Below, piece by piece: positions 1-5,687 of a stretch of DNA of 9,028 nt. Made by a program: the position numbers and the translations under genes. The stretch's first letter is position 1, and every line of letters starts with the position of its first letter. Location: NCBI GenBank assembly GCA_022705265.1, contig JAKJEU010000049.1:1-9028 (forward strand), written 5' to 3'. Source of the DNA: Pseudomonadota bacterium. Lineage in GTDB: Bacteria > Pseudomonadota > Alphaproteobacteria > JAKJEU01. The notes under the pieces are model-generated. The model was not told the origin of the DNA. It ran no database searches and saw only the letters and a program-made list of their open reading frames with translations.

Positions 1-105
1 TTTATCTGCCTTTGCACCTCTGATTAAACCTGCAACGAGGTTCAACTTTCTTGAACTTGTTCTTAACAAGCTTCCTTTAGCAATAACGCTATCTTTATTT
101 TCCAT
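1..105 (-). CDS. rplV: 50S ribosomal protein L22, N-terminal part (cut by window edge)
   Basis: The first 35 codons are visible, from ATG at 105-103, and the frame is open to position 1. The translation begins MENKDSVIAKGSLLRTSSRK and continues into LNLVAGLIRGAKADK, which matches the L22 start (family pattern SPRKARLVADLIRGK). L22 is a large-subunit protein that binds 23S rRNA and lines the peptide exit tunnel. It follows rpsS, as in the standard S10 operon, with only 2 bases between the rpsS stop and this ATG. Its ribosome binding site, AGAGGGG, lies inside the last codons of rpsS, so the two genes are probably translationally coupled. The rest of the gene lies outside the window; the cut is an edge effect, not a break in the gene. 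Confidence 0.93.
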   Translation of the reverse strand, partial: MENKDSVIAKGSLLRTSSRKLNLVAGLIRGAKADK

Positions 106-107
106 TT

Positions 108-386
108 TTATCCCCTCTTTGCTTTCTTATCAGCTGCATGACCGTAATAAGTTCTTGTAGGTGCAAATTCACCGAACTTATGACCAATCATGTTTTCAGT
201 TACCAACACAGGAACAAATTTCTTTCCATTATACACACCAAAAGTAAGACCTACGAACTGAGGCATAATTGTTGAACGCCTAGACCATGTTTTAACGATC
301 TCATGTCTTCCTGATGTTTTTGCTTTTTCTGCCTTATTGATTAAATATCCATCAATAAAAGGCCCTTTCCATACTGAACGTGACAC
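108..386 (-). CDS. rpsS: 30S ribosomal protein S19
   Basis: This is a full-length 92-residue S19, the usual size. It carries the family signatures SVWKGPF near the N-terminus, WSRRSTI in the middle, and GHKFGEFAPTRTYYGHAADKKAK at the C-terminus. S19 sits in the head of the small subunit with S13 and contacts 16S rRNA near the A site. The start codon is GTG (386-384), not ATG; it is supported by an AAGGAG ribosome binding site 8 bases upstream and by the exact match to the family N-terminus. It lies 16 bases after rplB and 2 bases before rplV in the S10 operon. Confidence 0.98.
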   Translation of the reverse strand: MSRSVWKGPFIDGYLINKAEKAKTSGRHEIVKTWSRRSTIMPQFVGLTFGVYNGKKFVPVLVTENMIGHKFGEFAPTRTYYGHAADKKAKRG

Positions 387-402
387 TCTTAGATCTCCTT
401 AA

Positions 403-1239
403 TTATTTCTTTTTGTTAGCGTGACGACTTCTCATTACCAAACGATCAGTCTTTTTATTCTTTCTGGTCTTCATACCTTTTGTACATTTACCCCAAGGAG
501 TTACAGGATTTCTACCACCTGATGTACGACCTTCACCACCACCATGTGGGTGATCGATAGGGTTCATTACAACACCTCTAACGCATGGACGAATACCCAA
601 GTGACGAGATCTACCAGCACTACCAATCTTAACATTTTGATTGTCAGGATTTGATACAGAACCAACAGTAGCTAAGCATTCACCTAATACCATTCTTTGT
701 TCGCCAGAAGACATTCTTAATTGAGCATAACCAGCATCTTTACCAATTAATTGAGCAAAACAACCAGCAGAACGAACCATTTGTCCGCCTTTTCCTGGAA
801 CTAATTCAACATTGTGAATAATAGTACCAACTGGCATATTTTTCAAAGGCATTGTGTTGCCGATTTTGATATCAACTTTTTGACCAGATACAATCTTGTC
901 ACCAACTTTTAATTTTTGTGGAGCTAAGATATAAGCTAATTCACCATCAGTATATTTAACCAAAGCAATGAAAGCAGTACGATTTGGATCGTATTCTAAT
1001 CTTTCAACTGTTGCTTCCACTTCAAATTTACGACGTTTGAAATCAACCAAACGATATCTTTGCTTATGTCCACCACCGACTCTATAGCCTGTGATATGAC
1101 CGTGAGCATCTCTACCACCTGTTTTTGTTTGACTTTGTGTCAATTTCTTTACAGGTGCACCTTTATGGAGTTCTGATCTGTCAACTGTGACTAATCCTCT
1201 TAAAGACGCTGTTACTGGCTTATATGTTTTTATTGCCAT
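403..1239 (-). CDS. rplB: 50S ribosomal protein L2
   Basis: This is a complete 278-residue L2, normal for the family. L2 binds 23S rRNA near the peptidyl transferase centre and is needed for subunit association. The OB-fold RNA-binding domain spans roughly residues 40-120 and the SH3-like domain roughly 125-200. The conserved DHPHGGGEGR segment begins at Asp229, and His230 aligns with the functionally important His229 of E. coli. The C-terminal GRNPVTPWGKCTKG...RSRHANKK tail matches alphaproteobacterial L2. The ATG has an AGGAG site 9 bases upstream that overlaps the end of rplW, which stops only 4 bases before this gene. Confidence 0.98.
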   Translation of the reverse strand: MAIKTYKPVTASLRGLVTVDRSELHKGAPVKKLTQSQTKTGGRDAHGHITGYRVGGGHKQRYRLVDFKRRKFEVEATVERLEYDPNRTAFIALVKYTDGELAYILAPQKLKVGDKIVSGQKVDIKIGNTMPLKNMPVGTIIHNVELVPGKGGQMVRSAGCFAQLIGKDAGYAQLRMSSGEQRMVLGECLATVGSVSNPDNQNVKIGSAGRSRHLGIRPCVRGVVMNPIDHPHGGGEGRTSGGRNPVTPWGKCTKGMKTRKNKKTDRLVMRSRHANKKK

Positions 1240-1243
1240 ATTC

Positions 1244-1561
1244 TTATACTCCTACTGTAATATCAATGCTGTTGCCTTCAGCGAGCTTAACAATAGCCTT
1301 CTTATAATCTGAACGCTTACCTTGTACGCCACGGAAAGATTTAACCTTTCCTTTAACAACAACTGTGTTTACTGATAAAACTGTTACTTTAAACAAAGCT
1401 TCAACAGCCTCTTTGATTTCTGTTTTGTTAGCATCAAGAGGAACTTGAAAAGTAACATGACCAAATTCAGAACCTTTCATTGACTTTTCAGTAATGATTG
1501 GCTTCCTTATCATTTCATAATGCTTTCCAGCAATTTTCATTTCTTCTTTTTTCTTACTCAT
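1244..1561 (-). CDS. rplW: 50S ribosomal protein L23
   Basis: This 105-residue protein carries the L23 signature IRKPIITEKSM at about residues 18-28, the K-EIKEAVE-LF-V-V--VNT core and the VKGK--SFRG-QGKRSDYKKA loop. L23 binds 23S rRNA at the exit-tunnel rim and forms the docking site for trigger factor and SRP. Its ATG overlaps the stop of rplD by 4 bases (ATGA at 1561-1558), a classic coupling arrangement. A GAAGGA ribosome binding site inside rplD supports this start. The Lys/Glu-rich first dozen residues are slightly longer than in many homologues. An internal ATG at codon 8 is possible but lacks an equally good site. Confidence 0.97.
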   Translation of the reverse strand: MSKKKEEMKIAGKHYEMIRKPIITEKSMKGSEFGHVTFQVPLDANKTEIKEAVEALFKVTVLSVNTVVVKGKVKSFRGVQGKRSDYKKAIVKLAEGNSIDITVGV

Positions 1562-2178
1562 TTTAATCTTCCTTCAAGTCCTGATACTGCATCTTTAGTC
1601 AAAACCAAAGCGTCTCTCTTTAAAATATCATAAACATTAGCACCAATTGTTGGCAATACATCTACTGTATAGATATTTCTGCTTGCAAGAGCAAAGTTTG
1701 TATCAACTTCGTTACCTGTAACGAATAATGCTGATTTGAAACCAAAAGCATTTACCTTGTTAAGTAAATCTTTAGTTTTTGAGTTTTCCATTTTGATATC
1801 TTCAACGATAATCAATTTACCGCTTCTTAATTTTGAAGCAATAGCAGATTTCAAACCCATCTTTCTGATTTTCTTAGGTAAATCATATCCATGATCACGA
1901 ACAACTGGTCCAAAAGCTCTTCCACCCTTACGGAATTGAACACCTCTTAATGAACCATGTCTTGCTCTACCTGTACCTTTTTGTTTATAAGGTTTTTTTG
2001 TTGTACCACTTACATCAGAACGATTCTTTACAGCGTGAGTTCCAGCTCTTCTTTTAGCAAGTTGCCAATTCACAACTCTCGCCATAATATCTTTTCTAAC
2101 TAATGCGTTAAAAATGCTTTCGTCCAAATCAACAGACCCAACATTTTGTCCTTCTAAATTTTTTACATCGAACTTCAT
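1558..2178 (-). CDS. rplD: 50S ribosomal protein L4
   Basis: This is a full-length 206-residue L4. The basic loop at residues 63-92 contains PYKQKGTGRARHGSLRGVQF and RKGGRAFGP, the extension that reaches the exit tunnel constriction. The globular domain follows. In E. coli, L4 also represses its own S10 operon through the mRNA leader, which is relevant to the structured leader seen here upstream of rpsJ; whether that regulation exists in this organism is unknown. The ATG is preceded by GAGGAA with about 8 bases of spacing. The gene begins 21 bases after rplC and overlaps rplW by 4 bases. Confidence 0.98.
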   Translation of the reverse strand: MKFDVKNLEGQNVGSVDLDESIFNALVRKDIMARVVNWQLAKRRAGTHAVKNRSDVSGTTKKPYKQKGTGRARHGSLRGVQFRKGGRAFGPVVRDHGYDLPKKIRKMGLKSAIASKLRSGKLIIVEDIKMENSKTKDLLNKVNAFGFKSALFVTGNEVDTNFALASRNIYTVDVLPTIGANVYDILKRDALVLTKDAVSGLEGRLK

Positions 2179-2199
2179 TTTATTAATTCCTCACGAGTC

Positions 2200-2874
2200 C
2201 TATTTCTTTAAACCAGCAGGCATTGGAGCATCCTTAGGAGCAGTTTTTTTAACAGCATCCTTAATCAAAACATAACTTCCATCATGTCCTGGAACGCCGC
2301 CTTTTACCATTACCAAGCCTCTATTAACATCTGTTGCAACAACTTCTAAGTTTTGCATAGTAACTCTCTTGTTACCCATGTGTCCTGCCATTTTCTTACC
2401 TTTGAAAACTCTACCTGGATCTTGTCTTTGACCAGTTGAACCATGAGATCTGTGAGAAACAGAAACACCGTGTGATGCTTCTAAACCAGCGAAGTTATGT
2501 CTTTTCATAACACCAGCAAAGCCTTTACCAATTGATGTACCAACTACATCAACGAATTGACCAACTGTGAAATGTTCAGCAGTAAATTCTGAACCAACTG
2601 GAATCATATTTTCTTCCGCGACTCTAAATTCGACAACTTTCTTTTTAGCTTCTACATTAAGTTTTGCATAATGGCCTTTTTGTGGTTTAGCAACATTCTT
2701 TGCCTTTACTTGACCAAGACCAACTTGAACAGCGACATATCCGTCTTTATCCATAGTCTTTGAGCCAATAACTTGACAACCATCCATTTTCAAAACTGTT
2801 ACAGGAATCGAAGAACCATTTTCAGTAATAATTCTTGTCATTCCAACTTTTTCTGCAATTAAACCTGAACGCAT
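2200..2874 (-). CDS. rplC: 50S ribosomal protein L3
   Basis: This 224-residue protein begins MRSGLIAEKVGMTRI, the alphaproteobacterial form of L3. It contains the conserved SHRSHGSTGQRQDPGRVFKG stretch, followed by KKMAGHMG. Gln149 in the GQ pair corresponds to the glutamine that PrmB methylates in E. coli L3. L3 is an early 23S rRNA-binding protein whose long loop reaches towards the peptidyl transferase centre. The C-terminal tail (KKTAPKDAPMPAGLKK) is the basic, Pro/Ala-rich end usual in alphaproteobacteria. The start is set by AGGAG 8 bases upstream, which overlaps the TAG stop of rpsJ. The gene itself also ends in TAG. Confidence 0.98.
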   Translation of the reverse strand: MRSGLIAEKVGMTRIITENGSSIPVTVLKMDGCQVIGSKTMDKDGYVAVQVGLGQVKAKNVAKPQKGHYAKLNVEAKKKVVEFRVAEENMIPVGSEFTAEHFTVGQFVDVVGTSIGKGFAGVMKRHNFAGLEASHGVSVSHRSHGSTGQRQDPGRVFKGKKMAGHMGNKRVTMQNLEVVATDVNRGLVMVKGGVPGHDGSYVLIKDAVKKTAPKDAPMPAGLKK

Positions 2875-2885
2875 ATCATTATCTC

Positions 2886-3194
2886 CTATAATTTGATTTC
2901 AACGTTCACGCCAGCTGCCAAGTCAAGCTTCATTAAAGCATCGACTGTTTGTGGAGTTGGGTCAACGATATCAAAAACTCTCTTATGAGTTCTCATTTCA
3001 AATTGTTCACGTGATTTTTTATCAACATGTGGAGAACGGTTTACTGTAAACCTTTCAATGCTTGTTGGAAGAGGAATCGGTCCTCTAACTCTCGCACCTG
3101 TTCTTTTAGCAGTATTAACGATCTCGTGCGTAGATTGATCAAGCAAACGATGATCAAACGCTTTTAACCGAATACGAATATTCTGGCTTTCCAT
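2886..3194 (-). CDS. rpsJ: 30S ribosomal protein S10 / NusE
   Basis: This is a complete 102-residue S10. It begins MESQNIRIRLKAFDHRLLDQ and carries the family signatures VRGPIPLP, FTVNRSPHVDKKSREQFEMRTHKR and DPTPQTVDALMKLDLAAGV. S10 is part of the small-subunit head and, as NusE, joins NusB in transcription antitermination. It is the first gene of the ribosomal operon. The ATG is preceded by GAAAGG (3208-3203) with 8 bases of spacing. It has its own promoter and a structured leader in the 230-base gap after tuf, and the tuf terminator lies upstream of that promoter, so expression is at least partly independent of tuf. Confidence 0.98.
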   Translation of the reverse strand: MESQNIRIRLKAFDHRLLDQSTHEIVNTAKRTGARVRGPIPLPTSIERFTVNRSPHVDKKSREQFEMRTHKRVFDIVDPTPQTVDALMKLDLAAGVNVEIKL

Positions 3195-3208
3195 TTTTTC
3201 TACCTTTC

Positions 3209-3260
3209 ATTTTAGCCGTAGGTTCTTAAATTAATTAGCTAAAACCCGAAGATTTTAGCC
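3209..3260 (-). promoter_or_regulatory. Structured rpsJ leader RNA with two alternative hairpins
   Basis: On the minus strand, GGCTAAAATC (3260-3251), loop TTCG and GGTTTTAGCT (3246-3237) form a 10-base-pair stem that includes two G-U pairs, one at each end region, closed by a C(UUCG)G tetraloop. The 9-base 5' arm GGCTAAAAT is repeated exactly at 3217-3209, just before the rpsJ ribosome binding site, so it can pair with the same middle arm GTTTTAGCT (3245-3237). The two hairpins exclude each other. There is no long T run after the stem, so it does not look like a simple terminator. A role in feedback control of the S10 operon is an inference from the position and from the known E. coli S10 leader. 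Confidence 0.5.
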
Positions 3261-3305
3261 TTTTCCTCTAAGAGCACATACTTTGTTGTTATTGTTGTAA
3301 CGGCA

Positions 3306-3334
3306 TTTATAATATATTTTTTAAGCAATTACAA
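3306..3334 (-). promoter_or_regulatory. Predicted sigma-70-type promoter for the S10 operon
   Basis: On the minus strand there is a -35 box TTGTAA (3334-3329), a 17-base spacer and a -10 box TATAAA (3311-3306). The expected start is near 3299, giving a leader of about 105 bases before the rpsJ ATG. Directly upstream is an A/T tract of 8 T and 8 A (3337-3352), which could act as an UP element. The promoter lies just downstream of the tuf terminator. It is called from sequence only, and the AT-rich setting makes chance matches possible. Confidence 0.55.
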
Positions 3335-3368
3335 CCTTTTTTTTAAAAAAAATTAACTTTTTATAAAT

Positions 3369-3400
3369 AAAAATCAGGGGCACCTTAAAAAGACACCCCT
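3369..3400 (-). terminator. Rho-independent terminator of tuf
   Basis: The minus strand reads AGGGGTGTCTT, loop TTT, AAGGTGCCCCT (3400-3376), followed by GA and TTTTT. All 11 positions pair, with three adjacent G-U wobbles in the middle of the stem. On the plus strand those wobbles become A-C mismatches, so the structure should work for minus-strand transcripts only. It lies 24 bases after the tuf stop and ends the tRNA-Tyr/tRNA-Gly/tuf unit before the rpsJ promoter. Confidence 0.85.
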
Positions 3401-3424
3401 AATTTTAATGAATAATTTTAGTTT

Positions 3425-4615
3425 TTATTCAACGATTTTAGCAACAACGCCAGCGCCGACTGTTCTTCCGCCTTCACGAATAGCGAAACGGAGACCTTCG
3501 TCCATAGCAATTGGAGTAATCAATGCTACTGTGATTGACACATTATCACCAGGCATAACCATTTCTACACCAGCTGGTAATTCGATTGTACCAGTAACAT
3601 CGGTGGTTCTGAAATAGAATTGTGGGCGATAGTTTGCAAAGAATGGAGTATGTCTGCCACCTTCTTCTTTTGTCAAAATATAGCATTCTGTTGTGAATTT
3701 CTTGTGTGGGTTGATTGATTTAGGAGCAGCCAAAACTTGTCCTCTTTCAACATCTTCTCTTTTTGTACCACGGAGAAGAACACCAACATTGTCCCCTGCT
3801 TCACCTTGGTCAAGCAATTTTCTGAACATTTCAACGCCAGTACATGTTGTTTTTTGTGTGTCTTTAAGACCTACGATTTCAACTTCTTCACCAACTTTAA
3901 TGATACCTCTTTCAACACGGCCAGTAACAACTGTACCACGACCTGAAATTGAGAATACATCTTCGATAGGCATCAAGAATGGTTTGTCTTTTGGTCTTTC
4001 TGGTTGTGGAATGTATGCATCTACTGCTTCCATCAACTTAACAATAGAATCTTCACCTAATTCTTTGCTTGAATTTTCTAATACTGCCAAAGCTGATCCA
4101 CGAATGATTGGAATATCATCGCCTGGGAATTGGTATGAACTTAATAATTCTCTTACTTCGAGTTCAACTAAGTCTAACAATTCAGCATCATCAACTTGGT
4201 CACATTTATTCATGTAAACAACAAGTGCAGGAACACCAACTTGTCTTGCGAGCAAGATATGTTCTCTGGTTTGTGGCATAGGACCATCAGCAGCTGATAC
4301 AACGAGAATCGCTCCATCCATTTGTGCAGCACCAGTGATCATGTTTTTAACATAGTCAGCGTGTCCTGGGCAGTCAACGTGTGCATAGTGTCTGTTTGCT
4401 GTTTCATATTCAACATGTGATGTTGAAATAGTGATACCTCTAGCTCTTTCTTCTGGAGCCTTATCGATATTTGCGTAATCAACGAAAGCTGCGCCACCTT
4501 TTTCAGCCAATACTTTTGTAATAGCTGCTGTCAATGTGGTTTTACCATGGTCAACGTGACCGATAGTACCAATATTGCAGTGTGGTTTCTTCCTTTCAAA
4601 TTTTTCTTTTGCCAT
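3425..4615 (-). CDS. tuf: Translation elongation factor Tu
   Basis: This is a complete 396-residue EF-Tu, the GTPase that delivers aminoacyl-tRNA to the ribosomal A site. The GTP-binding motifs are intact: GHVDHGKT at 19-26, the switch I region with APEERARGITI at 53-63, DCPGH at 81-85, NKCD at 136-139 and SAL at 174-176. Domains 2 and 3 follow, and the C-terminus FAIREGGRTVGAGVVAKIVE is typical. The ATG has AAGGA 7 bases upstream. Two tRNA genes lie directly upstream on the same strand with no terminator between, and rpsJ follows downstream. This combines a tufB-type 5' flank with a tufA-type 3' flank. Whether it is the only tuf in the genome cannot be seen here. Confidence 0.99.
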   Translation of the reverse strand: MAKEKFERKKPHCNIGTIGHVDHGKTTLTAAITKVLAEKGGAAFVDYANIDKAPEERARGITISTSHVEYETANRHYAHVDCPGHADYVKNMITGAAQMDGAILVVSAADGPMPQTREHILLARQVGVPALVVYMNKCDQVDDAELLDLVELEVRELLSSYQFPGDDIPIIRGSALAVLENSSKELGEDSIVKLMEAVDAYIPQPERPKDKPFLMPIEDVFSISGRGTVVTGRVERGIIKVGEEVEIVGLKDTQKTTCTGVEMFRKLLDQGEAGDNVGVLLRGTKREDVERGQVLAAPKSINPHKKFTTECYILTKEEGGRHTPFFANYRPQFYFRTTDVTGTIELPAGVEMVMPGDNVSITVALITPIAMDEGLRFAIREGGRTVGAGVVAKIVE

Positions 4616-4668
4616 TGTTTTTTCCTTAAAAAACTAAATAATACCTGTTATTTACTATTGATAAAAAT

Positions 4669-4742
4669 TGGAGCGGGTGAAGGGAATCGAACCCTCACGA
4701 CCAGCTTGGAAGGCTGGGGCTCTACCATTGAGCTACACCCGC
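4669..4742 (-). tRNA. tRNA-Gly (anticodon TCC)
   Basis: The 74-base cloverleaf has a GCGGGTG/CACCCGC acceptor stem, D arm with AGCTCAATGGTAGAGC, anticodon stem CCAGC/GCTGG with loop CTTCCAA (anticodon TCC, reading GGA and GGG), and a T loop with GGTTCGATTCC. The discriminator is T, as usual for bacterial tRNA-Gly, and the 3' CCA is encoded. It lies 21 bases after tRNA-Tyr and 53 bases before the tuf ATG, with no terminator between, so it is probably cut out of a joint tRNA-tuf transcript. Confidence 0.97.
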
Positions 4743-4763
4743 GTTTATTAACTCGTAACTTAG

Positions 4764-4848
4764 TGGTGGATGGGGCTAGATTCGAACTAGCGTACTCAAA
4801 GAGGGCAGATTTACAGTCTGCTGCCATTAACCACTCGGCCACCCATCC
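4764..4848 (-). tRNA. tRNA-Tyr (anticodon GTA)
   Basis: This is an 85-base class II tRNA with a long variable arm. The acceptor stem is GGATGGG/CCCATCC, the anticodon stem CAGA/TCTG with loop CTGTAAA (anticodon GTA), and the T arm CTAGTTCGAATCTAG. The discriminator is A and the 3' CCA is encoded. It is the first gene of the tRNA-Tyr/tRNA-Gly/tuf unit, the same tRNA pair that precedes tufB in E. coli (there with two tRNA-Thr genes as well). Confidence 0.97.
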
Positions 4849-4883
4849 ATCGTTTGATAGAAACTCAATCACGAGTAATCATT

Positions 4884-4912
4884 TGTTTAACTCGTATGAA
4901 ATAATTTGTCAA
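4884..4912 (-). promoter_or_regulatory. Predicted promoter of the tRNA-Tyr/tRNA-Gly/tuf unit
   Basis: The minus strand has a perfect -35 box TTGACA (4912-4907), a 17-base spacer and a weak -10 box TAAACA (4889-4884). The expected start is near 4877, about 28 bases before mature tRNA-Tyr. An inverted repeat ACGAGT (4871-4876) and ACTCGT (4890-4895) brackets the -10 box and could be an operator or a 5' RNA stem. The -35 box overlaps that of the plus-strand rlmB promoter. Confidence 0.6.
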
Positions 4913-4934
4913 CATATTTTTTTTGTATTATGAT
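4906..4934 (+). promoter_or_regulatory. Predicted rlmB promoter, start coinciding with its ATG
   Basis: The plus strand has TTGTCA (4906-4911), a 17-base spacer and TATGAT (4929-4934). Transcription would start about 7 bases beyond the -10 box, at 4941-4942, which is the likely rlmB start codon. No ribosome binding site is visible before that ATG, so a leaderless mRNA fits the sequence. The -35 box shares six bases (4906-4911 against 4907-4912, overlapping by five) with the divergent tRNA/tuf promoter. Confidence 0.5.
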
Positions 4935-4941
4935 ATTTTTT

Positions 4942-5676
4942 ATGAAAAAACCTAATTTTAATAATAACAAGAATCAATTTTGGTTGTTTGGAAACCATGC
5001 TGTTTGTGAAGCATTAAATAATGACAACCGAATTAAACATCAATTGCTCGTCACAAAGAATACCGAGCTTAACATTAAGCTTCCTAAGACTTTGAGGAAG
5101 GAAATCGTGATGAAAGAAAAGCTTGATAGCTTGCTTGGAAGGGATACTATTCATCAAGGAATCGCTTTGCTAGTTTCTCCTCTCGATTCGCTTGATATTG
5201 AATATGCTTATGATAAAAAAACCGTGCTTATTCTTGACCAAGTAACCGACCCGCATAATGTTGGGGCAATTCTTCGTTCGGCGGTGGCTTTTGATATCGA
5301 CGCCGTGATTTTAACCGACGACAATTCCGCAAAAGAAAGTGGAGTTTTGGCAAAATCTGCTTGTGGGGCTTTGGAAAGAATGCCAATTATTCGCGTCGTA
5401 AACCTTAAAAGAGCGATTGAACAACTTAAATCCAACGATTTTTGGTGCATCGGATTCGATGGCGATGGCAAAAGAGAGCTTAAAGACTTTAATTTTGGCA
5501 ATAAAACTGCTATAATCATGGGTGCAGAAGGTCCTGGCATGAGACGACTTACAAAGGAAGCTTGCGACGAAATTTTAAGAATTTCTATGTCTCCTAATAT
5601 GGAAAGCCTTAATGTTTCTAATGCTACTGCTATTGCTTTGTACGAATCTTATACCGCAAGAATTAGCAACAAATAA
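4942..5676 (+). CDS. rlmB: 23S rRNA (guanosine-2'-O-)methyltransferase, RlmB/TrmH (SpoU) family
   Basis: With ATG at 4942 the protein has 244 residues, matching E. coli RlmB in length. Residues about 12-80 form the N-terminal substrate-binding domain (FGNHAVCEAL...GIALLVSP). The SpoU knotted methyltransferase domain follows, with motif I LDQVTDPHNVGAILRSA (98-114; Asn106, Arg112), motif II IIMGAEGPGMRRLT (191-204) and motif III SMSPNMESLNVSNATAIALYE (215-235). RlmB methylates the 2'-OH of G2251 in the 23S rRNA P loop using S-adenosylmethionine; the exact target here is inferred from family resemblance. ATGs at 4930 and further upstream are in frame but would add a hydrophobic stretch not seen in the family and would lie upstream of the predicted transcription start. 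The gene is divergent from the tRNA/tuf unit, and a second gene follows closely. Confidence 0.9.
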   Translation: MKKPNFNNNKNQFWLFGNHAVCEALNNDNRIKHQLLVTKNTELNIKLPKTLRKEIVMKEKLDSLLGRDTIHQGIALLVSPLDSLDIEYAYDKKTVLILDQVTDPHNVGAILRSAVAFDIDAVILTDDNSAKESGVLAKSACGALERMPIIRVVNLKRAIEQLKSNDFWCIGFDGDGKRELKDFNFGNKTAIIMGAEGPGMRRLTKEACDEILRISMSPNMESLNVSNATAIALYESYTARISNK

Positions 5677-5687
5677 TCATAGGCTTG

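Noticed and set aside
3237..3260. UUCG hairpin before rpsJ as an intrinsic terminator or attenuator
   Set aside because: The stem is AU-rich and is followed by AATTAATTT rather than a continuous T run, so termination there would be weak. It was kept as a leader structure instead.
3337..3352. Eight T followed by eight A as a terminator hairpin
   Set aside because: A pure A/T stem without GC pairs or a loop would not terminate. It lies just upstream of the -35 box and fits an UP element better.
3693..4217. 174-codon plus-strand open frame opposite tuf
   Set aside because: It lies wholly inside tuf on the other strand, has no recognisable domain, and comes from the strong codon bias of tuf.
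4547..4933. 128-codon plus-strand open frame across the tRNA genes, and a 74-codon minus-strand frame at 4648-4872
   Set aside because: Both read through two clear tRNA genes, and their protein text is tRNA sequence translated. No ribosome binding site supports either.
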